From NCBI GenBank assembly GCA_963383645.1, contig OY726561.1, positions 25,958,826 to 26,022,825 of the forward strand: a stretch of DNA of 64,000 nucleotides. Direction: 5' to 3'. The notes beneath the pieces are model-generated. The model did no database searches, was not told the origin of the DNA, and saw only the letters and a list, made by a program, of their open reading frames with translations. The position numbers and the translations under genes were made by a program. Of the stretch, positions 23,351 through 33,500 are shown piece after piece. The stretch comes from Muscardinus avellanarius. Its lineage: Eukaryota; Chordata; Mammalia; Rodentia; Gliridae. Position 1 is the first letter of the stretch. Every line of letters begins with the position of its first letter.

Positions 23351-25105
23351 ATATATTAGGTATTGAACAAATAGGTCACTAATAAGTTTAAATTCTGTGT
23401 TCAAATAAATAGCTGTGTTACTCCTATATATTAACATTTGTCTCTTGAAATAATTACTATTTAGGTTTGTAAAGTATTCATTAAATGTCTGCCAAATTAC
23501 TTAAAAATCATAATAGACATTTAATGGGTGCTTTAAAACCAAAATAGAAATTACATTTGATTATAAGTAACTGTAGGTTTATAAAGCTATCATTATATGT
23601 CTATTAAGACCATTTAACTTAAGTGTTACATAATTAGAGAAGAGCCAGGATTTTAATTGCACATTTGCAAACTGCTAGCTTGCTTTGCTAAATATTCATC
23701 CTCTTCACTACAGAGAAGTATAAATGAGGTATGAAGATTGCATCACTTCTTTCTCTTAAGCAATTATCACATTGCATTATGTGGGATTTAATGATCTGAC
23801 AAATGTATATTATGTGTGATAATGATACCAGATGCAAAATATGGGAAGAGAAACATTTTGATTACATATCTTGAAAAGTAGAATATGTTTTATTAACCCC
23901 TTCTCGTGCAACTCCCTCTCACAAATGAAAAGATATAAAACTTTCATAATTCAAGAGGCCTTATCATTTCCACCTTTCAGATTACTTATATCAGTTCTAA
24001 GACCAAATAACAGAGGGAGAAAATAATTGATAACAAATTATAACTCAATGATTATTGTCTTGTTTGTAGAAAATACATGCCAAGTTGCCGACAAAAAAGT
24101 ACATTTCCCCATTAATTACATTGCTAAGCAGTTGCTTGTTATCACAGAAGTGGGAATTTAGAGAGAGTAAATTACACTTTTCTGCTTTGAAATGTCAACT
24201 CATCTTGAAGTCAAGATTGGTATACAAAACTCAAAGAGAATAAAGATGGTAATTTGATTGCAGGTTCAGTTCTTCAGCTAAATAAACTACCTCAGATGAC
24301 TGGCTTTTAGAGGTACTAAAACTCCTTTTGCAAAAGTATCCAGTTTTAGTTCTTCAGTATATCTTCATTCATGATATCCAAAGTTGCATCTTGTAAACCT
24401 GAACCAGAAAACATTCTGTGGAGAGAAAATTGATGTGTATATTATTTCTTCGCTGAATGTTTCTTCTTTCTGGGAACATTTGCATTTAAACAAGCTTTTG
24501 ATTTCTTTGGAATCCATCTGCTTATACTTACTCTACTTTTTGCTCCTGAATAAACATCACCTACCTGGGAATTACATTATAAACACAGTTACTGATTTGC
24601 TTTCTTAATTTTGCACAGATCCATTTAAAGTCCTGATGTCCATAGGGTGACAATTTAGTTAAGGAGGCAACACTAAAATATTTAGTCTCCACGTATAATT
24701 TTGGTCATCCGAAGGCATCTTCTGATAGACAATGGTATTCATAACCCATATAATATAATTGATCTATTTTTGGTAAAATTAATATAAAAAAGATAACTGA
24801 TAATGCACAACTCCACAGACTTAAATTATCATGGCAACCCACTGAATTTCCCCCACCTAATCAGAATTTTCTAGATCTAAGATACCCAAGGTCTCAACAG
24901 TCACCTTACATTTTTTTTCTCTAAATTATTACAAAATACTACCCATATGGTCAACTTACCACTAATATTTAGGCTCTAAGTTTGGCTGAGATTAGTCACA
25001 CATCCATGTTTAGTGAGATTTCTTTACCTTCATGTCTGAGAGACTTGGTCAAAATTCTATGTCTTATATTTGATAAAGATATTCTTTTAATTAAAATTAG
25101 TTTTT
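23351..25105. other. Unrecognised AT-rich sequence
   Basis: Nearly 1.8 kb with no gene or recognised repeat. The 74-codon frame (24384-24608) lacks any domain signature. Confidence 0.4.
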
Positions 25106-25165
25106 TTACATTTCTTATTTTTTAATTTTTTATTGGTTCATTGTGGTCATACGTCTTATTGTAGT
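25106..25165 (-). mobile_element. Short L1 3'-terminal fragment
   Basis: TTTTTATTGGTTCATTGTGGTCATACG matches (in shorter blocks) the antisense L1 ends at 41.42 kb and 58.8 kb; only about 50-60 bp are left. Confidence 0.5.
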
Positions 25166-25664
25166 GAAGTTTTATAATAAAATTCAGATTTCGTTCAATA
25201 AAAGAAAAGTAAACAGCAGTTAATATTGTATAAGAAAATGGGTGGATTTGAACTTTGGCTCTTTGTTATTACACATGGGAGAGTGTCAACGCTATATCAT
25301 CCCTGGATATTATCTTTTTAATGACAATGAAGCTGTGCATCACCATTTATAAACAGGTTTATCTGTTTGTCTGCCCCCACAGGTGACTTTTTTTTTTTTA
25401 TACCTCCTTAAGGTGAGCATGTGGCAGTTTCATCGGTTTAACCATGAAGAAGACTTACCACAAAGAAAAACATGTGTAGTTTTATGTTTATGGGTTCCTA
25501 GGAAGATACCCTAACCATGTGTTCACATGATACTATGTTTCTCTATACTTTATAACAGAAAAATAATTTCACTCCTTTTGTTTTTAAAAAGACATTTAAA
25601 GGTTTATAAATCTCAGTCCTCACCAAACTTTAATCCACAATGGGCTGTGTGATAATGATGTTTT
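25166..25664. other. Unrecognised sequence
   Basis: No signal recognised. Confidence 0.4.
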
Positions 25665-25679
25665 AAATACAGTCACTAG

Positions 25680-25861
25680 CCGGGCATGATGGCGCACGCT
25701 TGTAATCCCCGTGCTTGGGAGACAGAGACAGGAGGATCGCACAGGTTTGAAGCCAGCCGCGCTGGCTTAAGAGACCCTGTTTCCAAATAAAAATAGAAAA
25801 TAGGTCTGGGAGTGTAGCTCGGAGGTAGAAGGGCTTTCAGGAACCCCAGTACCACCAAAAA

Positions 25862-25898
<37 letters not shown>
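25680..25898 (+). mobile_element. Young B1-dID SINE with (AAAT)n tail
   Basis: Near-consensus sense copy, tail of about 11 AAAT units, flanked by a perfect 15-bp duplication AAATACAGTCACTAG (25665-25679 and 25899-25913). The tetranucleotide tail is a typical microsatellite seed. Confidence 0.95.
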
Positions 25899-25900
<2 letters not shown>

Positions 25901-26036
25901 ATACAGTCACTAGTGGAATAAAAACATTATATATATACAAAAAATATATATATAACTGGTTCACTGCAGTATGACATTATAATGTGGATCATTTTGTCCT
26001 TCCTTCTCCTGCTTCCCATCTCCCCTACCCAACCCT

Positions 26037-26479
26037 TGTCAGGAATCCAGCCCGACAGCTGACGGGTTTGGAGATATGATGAGTACTGACGACTCGAACA
26101 CAAACCCACGAGCCGGGAGTCAAGTCAAGCAAGATCTCATTTATTTTTCTCCAAGCAGTCCTTTATATAGCACCAAGCCACCAGGGGAATTTTCATGAGA
26201 AATAGCCTAGCCTATCTGGGATAAAGATCGATCACTAGCACGTAGTTTACAGCCAATCCAAGGCCAGTACATGAGCCATTCATGTGTGCGGAAAGCTCCT
26301 TTAAAGGTAGAAAGGGAAAAACCGCTCAGTCTCCCCACCCATAATGAATGGGGAAACCATGCCTTCCTAGCTTCCTCCAGGCGCCATCTTTGCCCCTTTT
26401 CTGCTGAATCACTTTACTTAAAGTTTTGCCTTAGGCCGTAGGCCGCTCAGGCCGTCTCCTTAGGCGCTGTATGGACACA
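26037..26479 (-). mobile_element. 3' LTR of a type-D-like ERV
   Basis: 443 bp, bounded TGTGTCC ... CCTGACA on the minus strand. On that strand it carries a TATA box (CTATATAAAG, 26161-26170), an AATAAA about 20 bp further on (26140-26145) and a CCAAT-type TTGGATTGGCTG. Directly upstream (26480-26505 on +) is a purine-rich polypurine tract, minus-strand AAAAGGAGGATATGATGGGG, which defines the U3 boundary and therefore identifies this as the 3' LTR of the ERV that continues to about 28.3 kb. Confidence 0.82.
26140..26170 (-). promoter_or_regulatory. LTR TATA box and poly(A) signal
   Basis: Minus strand TATATAAAG at 26161-26169 and AATAAA at 26140-26145, placed as in retroviral LTRs where the poly(A) signal sits next to the transcription start. 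Confidence 0.6.
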
Positions 26480-26505
26480 CCCCATCATATCCTCCTTTTT
26501 CTTTT
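26480..26505 (-). promoter_or_regulatory. Polypurine tract of the ERV
   Basis: A purine-rich run on the minus strand ending in GATGGGG directly before the TGTGTCC start of the LTR; in retroviruses this primes plus-strand DNA synthesis. Confidence 0.7.
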
Positions 26506-27801
26506 ATTTTATCGGGACTGGGCCTGTCTTAGGTTGTCCTTATCAAGTACCAAGGATTACCCGTCATTGGATAGTACAGATCGATGCTGTACTTCCTGTC
26601 TTAGGTTTCCATGGCCCCTGGTAATCTTACCCATCATTGGCTACCAGCCCTTCAACATGCTTTAATTTTTCCCATCTGGGGAAATTGTAAGGTGGGAGAG
26701 GGGTGGTCATATTCAGAGCGCCAATCCTAAGATTTATTTTCTTTGCTGGCAAGCCTTTGGTAATGCATTTCTATTTGGTTGATTTTAACAGAAACTGGAC
26801 TAATCTATTAAAATCACAGGGGTCTATGATGCACAAAACTATAATAAACAGCAAGGGGCCCAACAAAGGAAGAAAATAGGGCAAAAGTCCATGAAAGCCG
26901 GTCCAGAACGGATTCTCCTGAAGATCTCCTCGCCGCCTCTCCAGATCATGTTGGAGCTGCTTAATCTTATCTTGTTCCTGCAAAAATAAGTAGATGCCTC
27001 CCTTTTTGGCTGTTAATAAATCCAATACCCATCTTTTTTGTGATACCACATAGGCTAGGGAATCTAATTGAGCTTGTAAGTCTCAGACAATTTCTGAGAC
27101 AGACTTAACACCATCAATTATTTGGAGGGAGTCTCCTATGTAACTCAAAGGCCATCCCAAGGCCAGCCACACCCATGGCAGTTCTGGCAGTAATCTCCAG
27201 GCCGATTAAGAGCAGAATGGCTTGTCATGCTCTCCTTTTTAGCCCTCCTCAATCAAACGTGGGGGGATGGGCATTGGTTTCTCCCCAAGGATAATATTTA
27301 TATTGGGGAGCAGGGAGGCAAGGGTGCAAAGGCCTGTCCATGATGGGGGCAAAGACCCATATGCAATGCTATCACCACAAACAAAAACTAACCTGGGAGG
27401 GGGACAAAGATTTTGGGAGGGAGATTTAACAGTAATATTTATAGAGCAAAAACTTGAACCATCACGTTGGATGCCCAGTAACAGGTATTATTTATTGATA
27501 TTTTAAATGGCTGAATGGATAATGGGAAGGACATAGAGCAATTGGGGTGATCTAGTTTGGGGGACTCCTCTTGATTAATTAGGGCCAAGGGCCAAGGGCC
27601 AAGGTGGTCTGGCTCGAAGATAAAGCCAACAATCTCTAGCTACTTTGATGGAGGAAAAGGGAATCTCTGTGGTCCAATGCCTATGAAAAGGGGACAGGTT
27701 GGAGTCTTTTGAAAAATTTAAAATATTTAGGGTTAATAATGCTTTTCTTAATTGATTATGTGGGGGTAGTAACTCCCCCTTTTGTTTTTGTAATTGAACA
27801 T
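26506..27801 (-). pseudogene. Degraded env of the type-D-like ERV
   Basis: The best readable part is a 92-codon frame at 26771-27049. It looks like the C-terminal half of a gammaretrovirus-type transmembrane envelope subunit. The ectodomain stretch has VLDLLTAKKGG, followed by a heptad-like region (QDKIKQLQHDLERRR), a hydrophobic anchor (LLPYFLPLLGPLLFIIVLCI) and a short tail with FNRLVQFL. The cysteine cluster usual after the first block is not readable in this frame. Upstream, 27.05-27.8 kb should hold the surface subunit but has only broken frames and is shorter than a full env. Gamma-type TM joined to a beta-type pol is the arrangement of type D retroviruses. Non-functional. Confidence 0.7.
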
Positions 27802-28325
27802 TTAGGATATGATTATTTTTTTTATTAAAGCTTGTCCTTTTGGGTTATATGGAATGCCCGTAGTGTGAATAATTTTCCATAATTGTAGGAAGGAGATGGA
27901 ATGTTGACTAATAAAACAAGGGCCATTATCAGTTTTGATTTGTTTAGGAATATCAAGAATAGCAAAACAGTGAAGAAAATGACTTATAGCATGTTTTGTC
28001 TTTTCACCCGAATGAGCTGAGGCCCAATCAGCCCTGAAATAGGTATCTATGGAAACAAAAATATACTTAAGTTTTTCAAATGGTTGAAAATGAGTTAATC
28101 GACTTGTCATAATCCATTGGGGCATAGGGCTCTTGGATTAACTCCAGACAATTGAAGGGGGGGTATTTGAAAGAAGGGTTGACATGATTTACAAGTGTGA
28201 ACAATTCTTTTTAAATCCTTAGTAGGGTTTTGAGGATATTTGTGTTTTAATCCCCTCCAATTTAAATGGGTTAATGTATGAAAATCCATGGCCTCTTTTA
28301 CAGATAGGGCTTGAACTTTTGTGCA
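27802..28325 (-). pseudogene. Integrase fragment of the type-D-like ERV
   Basis: Two adjacent minus frames encode consecutive integrase pieces. The first (28325 down to 28107) has the zinc-binding HHCC module: [11 protein letters not shown] followed by HTCKSCQ. The second (28125-27802) has the catalytic core with first Asp in VSIDTYF, second Asp in KTDNGPCF and a GIPYNPKGQA segment. The third catalytic acidic residue is not intact: the expected position reads LIKK. The pattern is of betaretroviral type. The frames are offset, so the ORF is broken, and the gene is cut on its 5' side by rRNA-derived sequence: RT, protease, gag and the 5' LTR are absent. Confidence 0.8.
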
Positions 28326-28398
28326 GGCCATCCCTGTCCCTTCGCAATGGCACTCGCCCATCTCTTTAGGACCTATTGTCCCATGTTTAACTGCTGTT
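28326..28398 (-). pseudogene. 28S rRNA fragment A (large-subunit rRNA pseudogene)
   Basis: The + strand is the complement of a conserved mammalian 28S segment: GTCCCTTCGCAATGGCACTC, GCCCATCTCTTTAGGACC and CCATGTTTAACTGCTGTT. Numerous C-to-T/G-to-A changes at former CpGs show age. In real 28S this piece lies 5' (rRNA sense) of fragment B; here it lies 3' of it. Confidence 0.82.
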
Positions 28399-28655
28399 GT
28401 TCCAACATTCCAGACACTGTTTATCTTGGAGACCTGCTGAGGATATGGGTATGGCCAGTCGCGAGATTTACACCCTCTCCCCCGAATTTTCAAGAACCAG
28501 CGAGAGCTCACTGGACGCCACCGGAACCGTGATGCTTTCCAAGGCACAGGCCCCTCTCTTGGGGCAAACCCATTCCAGGGCGCCCTGCTCTTTACAAAGA
28601 AAAGAGAACTCTCCCCGGAGCTCCCGCCGGCTTCTCCGGCATTGGTTGCATTACC
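28397..28655 (-). pseudogene. 28S rRNA fragment B (large-subunit rRNA pseudogene)
   Basis: About 260 bp complementary to 28S rRNA: GTTCCAACATTCCAGACACT, CTTGGAGACCTGCTGAGGAT, CGCGAGATTTACACCCTCTC, ACAAAGAAAAGAGAACTCTC and CTCCCGCCGGCTTCTCCGG. The short + and - frames across it are shadows: the N-terminal half of the 146-codon minus frame that runs into integrase is rRNA, not protein. It abuts fragment A over a 2-3 bp microhomology and abuts an L1 3'UTR on the other side. Confidence 0.9.
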
Positions 28656-28810
28656 ATTCTTTGCTAGCTTTGCTGAAGTTTCCCCTCCATTATCTGGAGT
28701 CCCTCTAGTATCTGTAATACTCCATTATTGGGGCATATTAGAGAAAACATATGTCCCTTCTCTTTCTGTGCTTGACTGGTCTCATTTAACCTAATGAACT
28801 CAAGGTCTTT

Positions 28811-29480
28811 TTATTTTCTTTTGAATGTCATGATTTTGTTCTTATTTATTGCTGTGTAGAATTCCATTGTGTGTATTTTCCATAATTTAACAATCCATCC
28901 ATCTGTTGATGGAGACCTAGGTTGGTTCCATATTTTGACTATTATGAATTGTGCTGCTATGAACATGAGTATAAATATGTCACTGTAGTTCTCTGATTTC
29001 AACCTCTTTGGAACGATACCCAGAAGTGGTATAGCTGAATCATAAGGCAGATTCATTCTCATTTTTCTAAGGAATCTCCACACAGATCTCCATAGTGGCT
29101 GAACTAGTTTGTACTCCCACCAACAGTGTAAAAAAGTTCCTCTTTCCCCACTTTCTCCACATCCTCGACAGCATTTGCTGCTATTTGACTTCTTAATGTT
29201 TGCCACTCTGATTGGGGTTCGATGGAATCTCAGTGTAGTTTTGATTTTCATCTCCCTAATGGCGAGTGATGTTGAACATTGTTTCCATGTATCTATTGAC
29301 CACTTGTATCTCTTTTTTTGTGAAGTGTCTATTCAATTCAGTTGCTCATTTATTATTATTTTTTGTTGTTGTTTTGTTTTGTTTTTACTAGTGTAGAGTC
29401 TTTGGTGTTATTATTTTTTTTTAATAGTGTTGAGTCTTGTGAGCTCTTTGTATATTCTGGATATTAGCCATCTATCAGAG
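28811..29480 (-). pseudogene. L1 ORF2 C-terminal fragment
   Basis: A 146-codon frame (28811-29251) with the C-terminal cysteine/histidine knuckle, seen as [20 protein letters not shown], followed by the WRSVWRFLRK and IWNQPRSPSTD blocks and the terminal MEFYTAINKNKIMTFKRK. The region is the nucleic-acid-binding end of the L1 replicase; it ends normally at a stop codon but is disconnected from RT. Confidence 0.85.
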
Positions 29481-29499
29481 TGGTGGCTGGTTTAAGCTT

Positions 29500-30806
29500 G
29501 CTACATCCTCTAACTTCAACTTAGATAGTTTACATGTACTTAGAAATCTATCAATTTCTTTCATGTTTTCCAGGCTATTGGAGTAAAATTTTTCAAAATA
29601 TTTTTTATTAATCCTTTAAATTTTCCCACTGTCTGTGCTGATGTCTTTTTCTCATTTCTGATTTTAATGTTTTCAGTTGGTTCTCTATTTTGATTAGTTT
29701 GGCCAGGGTGTTTCAATCTTATTAATCTTTTCAAATAACCAGCTTTGTGTTTTGTTGATCATTTGTATTTTTTTGTTCTTTACTTCTTTTATTTCTGTTC
29801 TGATTTTAATTATTTTCTGATTTCTGGTAGCTTTGAGATTAGACTGTTGCAGTTTTTCTAGGTCCTTGAGATGTGTCACTAGGTTGTTTACCTGATGACA
29901 CTTTGTTCTTCTCATGTTGGCATTCATTTCTATAAATTTTCCTCTTTACATCACCTTCAATGTGTCCCATAGATGTTGATATATTGAGTTTTAATTTTCA
30001 TTTAATTTCATAAATTTATTTATTTCTCTCCTTATTTTTAATCTTACCCACTCCTTATTCAACAGTGTATCATTCAATCTCCATATATTTAAATAGTTTC
30101 TTTAGGTCTTTCTGTTGTTGATTTCAATTTTCATTCCATTGTGATTTCAAAAAGGTGCAGGGAATTACATTATACCTTTTAAATTTGCTAGTGCTTGCTT
30201 TGTGGTCCACAATGTAATCTGTTTTGGAGAATGTTCCATGAATAGGTGAGAAGAATATGTTCTTTGTTGTACCTGGTTGAAATATTCTGTATATGTCTAT
30301 TAGGTCAATTTGGTTTATAGCTTTCTTTAGTTCTGAAAAGTCTTTACTCATCTTTTGCCTTGAAGATCAATCTAGTGGCATGAGTGTTGTGTTGAAGTCT
30401 CCCAATATTATTGTACTTAGGTCTATTTGAGATCTGATGTCCTGAAGAGTTTGTTTTACAAGTGTGAGTACACCCACAATTGGGGCATAATGATTTACTA
30501 TCATTATACCTTCTTGGTGAGTTGTTCCTTTTAATAAAAGGAAGTGCCTTGCTTTTTTTCTTCTGATGTGTTTTAGCTTAAAGTCTGTTTTGTTGGAGAT
30601 CAGCATTGCTACTTCTATTCATTTTTGGTCTTTCAATTCTTTTGATTTCAGTCTATGAATGTCTTTGGCTGTGAGTTGCTTGAAAGCAACATATATTTGA
30701 ATTATATTTTTTAATCCACATTGCCAGTCTATGTATTTTAATTGGTGAGTTAAATCCCTGACATTCAGGGTTATGATTGAAATATGATTTTTGTTTTCTG
30801 CCATTT
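29500..30806 (-). pseudogene. L1 ORF2 endonuclease and RT-linker remnant
   Basis: Frames at 30619-30804, 30367-30606, 30124-30351 and 29694-29927 are consecutive pieces of one protein. First comes the start (MAENKNHISIITLNVRDL) with the LNVN-type motif altered to LNVR. Next is the QETHL motif altered to FKQLTAKDIHRLK, then IILGDFNTTL (endonuclease GDFN motif), then FSKTDYIVDHKAS. The active-site substitutions and frameshifts make it inactive. The RT palm with the FADD catalytic site is deleted at about 29.5 kb. Confidence 0.85.
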
Positions 30807-30829
30807 TTGTTCTATCTTCTATTTAATGT

Positions 30830-31120
30830 TATTTTTCTTTGCATGTTTACTCCACTAATCAAATTCCTATCTTCTCTAGTTCTGAAATTTGCTTATTTTT
30901 CTTTTTTATTTTTTTAAAGTATTTTCTCTAGTGTTTGCTTTGTATTCATTAATTTTCTGAGATTATGCTTATCATGAAACACTTTTGTTTCTTCATAAAT
31001 TTTGAATAATAACCTGGCTAGATATAAAAGATTTGCTTCATAACCTATTGTCAGCTTTTGGACCCACTTTATGAGTGTTTGTGCCCCTCGCATCTCTGAC
31101 AGGTTTGTGCTCATGTGTCA
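30830..31120 (-). pseudogene. L1 ORF1 C-terminal fragment
   Basis: The 66-codon frame 30914-31114 ends in VFHDKHNLRKLMNTKQTLEK, aligning with SFHDKQKLKEFLSSKPALEK of the intact ORF1 at 60 kb. The coiled coil and RRM parts are absent; the frame abuts GC-rich 5'-region sequence. Confidence 0.75.
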
Positions 31121-31159
31121 GGGCATCAGATATCACTGTAAATGAGTTTTGTGTAAGTA

Positions 31160-31540
31160 CAGTGTTCTGCATTTTCCCATCCTGGGTTCTGCGCTTTCCA
31201 GAACTGGGTTCTGCACTCTCTGGCCCTAGGTTCTGTTCTCTCTGACCTTCTCCTCAGAGCCTATTGGTCCTAAGCTCTGTGCCTTTATGCCCTGGACTCT
31301 GTGCTTTCTGCTCTCTAGCCCTGGCTTCACACTCTCAGGCCCTGGGCTCTGTGCTCTTTGCCCTGGGTTCTGTAGTCTCCAGCCTTGTGCTTTATGCTTT
31401 AAGGCCCTCAGCCTTTTGCTTTCCGGGCCTGGGCTCTGTGCTTCCAAGCCCTCAGCAATTTGCTTTCTGGGTGTGGGCTCTGTGCTTTCTGGACCTTGGT
31501 TCTGCACCTTATGGCCCCTCAACCTGTGCCTCCCTACTCA
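31160..31540 (-). repeat. GC-rich minisatellite in L1 5' region
   Basis: Repeated units of roughly 20-30 bp built on GGGCTCTGTGCTTTC / GCCCTGGGCTCTGTGC (on +). Units vary. The ~100-codon frames read through it on both strands (Pro/Gln/Ser or Leu/Cys/Ser rich) are repeat artefacts. Confidence 0.8.
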
Positions 31541-32215
31541 CATCAGTGAAGGGTGTCCAGTGTAGTATTGACCCTGTGCTGGTACCATTCCCTGAGAAGT
31601 AGTTTGATTTTTCTGTGTCTCTGGAGATTCTAACAGGACTACCTCCGGCATGGGCCACCAGATCTTAGCCTGTCAGTGTTTCTACAGCTGCTCTGGGTGG
31701 TTGACCAGTAAGTAACATTATGCAGTTACTTTGCTGTCCTGTGGGCCAGGTCTCTGGAGGGCAAAATGTGTCACTATGGGTGCCGGCTTGGCTTCTAGTG
31801 AGCACACAGGCTTTTGGATCTTCTGTGTTACTGAAGTGTTGTGTTAGTCACTTATGATGTTGGAGCTCTGCTGCTGATTTCTGCGCTTCAAGTCCTTGGA
31901 TCACTTGTAAGAGTTTCTTTAGACTGCAAATATGGCAGTCACAGTTTGGGCCACCACTGCCACACCAGGTCAGTCACACTCTTAGGCTCTTTACTGTTAG
32001 TCTTGTGTTCAGAATGTTGGATTTCTTTCCACTGTGGTTCCGTTTTTGTGTTTTTGTTTGTAAATATCTTTTGCTGCTTTTCTTTTTCCCCCAAGGTGCT
32101 GCTTTCTTGATAGTTTCTTTTTGTTTCTTACAGCTACTGAGATGTGCTGGGTTCCACAGTCACTATTTTTTCTCTCAGAAACAGGTTTCTAAGATAGCTT
32201 TTTTGTGTGTCTGAG
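31541..32215 (-). mobile_element. Probable L1 5'UTR of the 28.7-31.1 kb element
   Basis: GC-richer than flanks and positioned upstream of ORF1 in the antisense L1. Some phrases (CTACTGAGATGTGCTGGGTT, TTTTTCTCTCAG) echo the 5' end of the young L1 near 61.4-61.5 kb. The family link is inferred from position and composition more than from alignment. Confidence 0.5.
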
Positions 32216-32759
32216 TTTAATCACACAGAATAAATAGTAATAAATTAAGGACATGATATTTTCATAGAAAGAATCTAAAGAAAAACAGTGATATTATTTG
32301 CCTACAGATCATGTTATTTCTTGCTTCAGGTATGTAAATGTTAACCTTGACCTCATTGTAAAACAAGTAAGAAATGCATTTCCCTAAAAATCAAGCATTT
32401 TATTTGAATATGGAATTAAAATTCTAATTGATTTTGGACAGTTACTCTCCATTTTCCTGTGATTTGGATCTCAAAATTAGTTATTATAAATATTGTTTGA
32501 TGGGCAAGTATAATAAAATTAGATATATGCTAAATGTTTAAATGATAGGAAATTAGAAAAAACTTATCTATATAAAACTAAATAAAAACTTTCATCCAAG
32601 TAAATAAAAAAAAAAACTTCCAAAGTTACTGCTTTGTACTCTTATGATCTATCATCCAGAGATATTCATTCTTTTTGAAGAAGACATTGGTGTTCTTAGG
32701 TACAAGAAAAGGCAAAAAAAAGAGAAGATAAGGCTGAGTAATTTAGAAACTTGTTTTTT
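32216..32759. other. Unrecognised AT-rich sequence
   Basis: No signal recognised. Confidence 0.4.
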
Positions 32760-33500
32760 TAATTAAATGTTTTTAAATGGTTATAATTATAATTTATAAA
32801 GACAAGAACATACATTGTTATGTTATTAATTATTACAACTTAACCTGCCACTAAGATAACATTTCAAGGCAACTACTGCACAGTTCACAAACTGGAATAT
32901 TGCTGTTCTCTAGAAGCTCTTTCCCTGCTCCTTTCTAGTTTACTCCTATTTTATTTCCCTTGGTGGCCATGTTACAGTTTTAACATCATAGAGTTGTTTT
33001 GTCTATTAAAGCATTATTAAAGGCTTACTTATGAGTTAAACAAACATTCTGTTATGTATGTACTCACATGTATAATTTGCATGCACATGTAAACAATTCT
33101 GTAAAAATATAATTTATAATTTTCATTTATTGTAGAACTGCACTTATAATTTATGAGAATAAATATCCAAATTTAGTAGAAGTATAAGCAAGAATTTTCC
33201 AGCTATTTGCAAGTTTACACCCTGAGCAACAGTGCAGAAGAATTCTAGCTCTCTACATCCTAACCTTCACTATCTTGATAATATCAAGTTTTCTTTACAC
33301 TCTTTTATTACTCATTTTAACTTTAGCTATTTAACTGAAGATATAGTGATACTTCATTTTATTTCTACAATTTCTATTAAATTTTAATACATGATAATAT
33401 TTATTACCCATTTGGATTTAAATTTATTGGTCTTTTTAAATATCCACTTTTATTTCGGTCTGCCTATTTTTAAATATCGATTTTTAAAATTTATTTTAAT
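32760..33500 (-). mobile_element. Ancient L1 3' end fragment, antisense
   Basis: Same order of diverged blocks as at 9.5-10.4 kb: the ATTATAATTTATAAAGACAAGA start, TTGGTGGCCATGTTACAG, TTTACACCCTGAGCAACAGT and CTCTACATCCTAACCTTCAC (compare 'ctccacatcctcgccagca' in the L1 at 36.65 kb). Confidence 0.5.

Larger units (their letters stand above)
28656..31120 (-). mobile_element. Decayed L1 with internal ORF2 deletion, antisense
   Basis: From right to left it holds the ORF1 C-terminus (about 31.11-30.85 kb), the ORF2 endonuclease (30.80-30.1 kb), the linker to RT (29.93-29.5 kb), then a jump to the ORF2 C-terminus (29.48-28.81 kb) and part of the 3' UTR. The last portion of the 3' UTR and the poly(A) are missing at the 28S junction. 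Stops and frameshifts break every domain. Confidence 0.88.

Noticed and set aside
26480..28325. Possibility of a functional captured env or pol (domesticated gene)
   Set aside because: Frames are short and mutually shifted, the third integrase catalytic residue is not intact and the surface subunit region has no continuous frame.
28107..28547. 146-codon minus frame as a single protein
   Set aside because: Its N-terminal half is antisense 28S rRNA-derived DNA fused by chance in frame to the ERV integrase zinc domain.
31226..31602. 98-112-codon frames in the 31.2-31.6 kb region
   Set aside because: Products of the GC-rich minisatellite on either strand.
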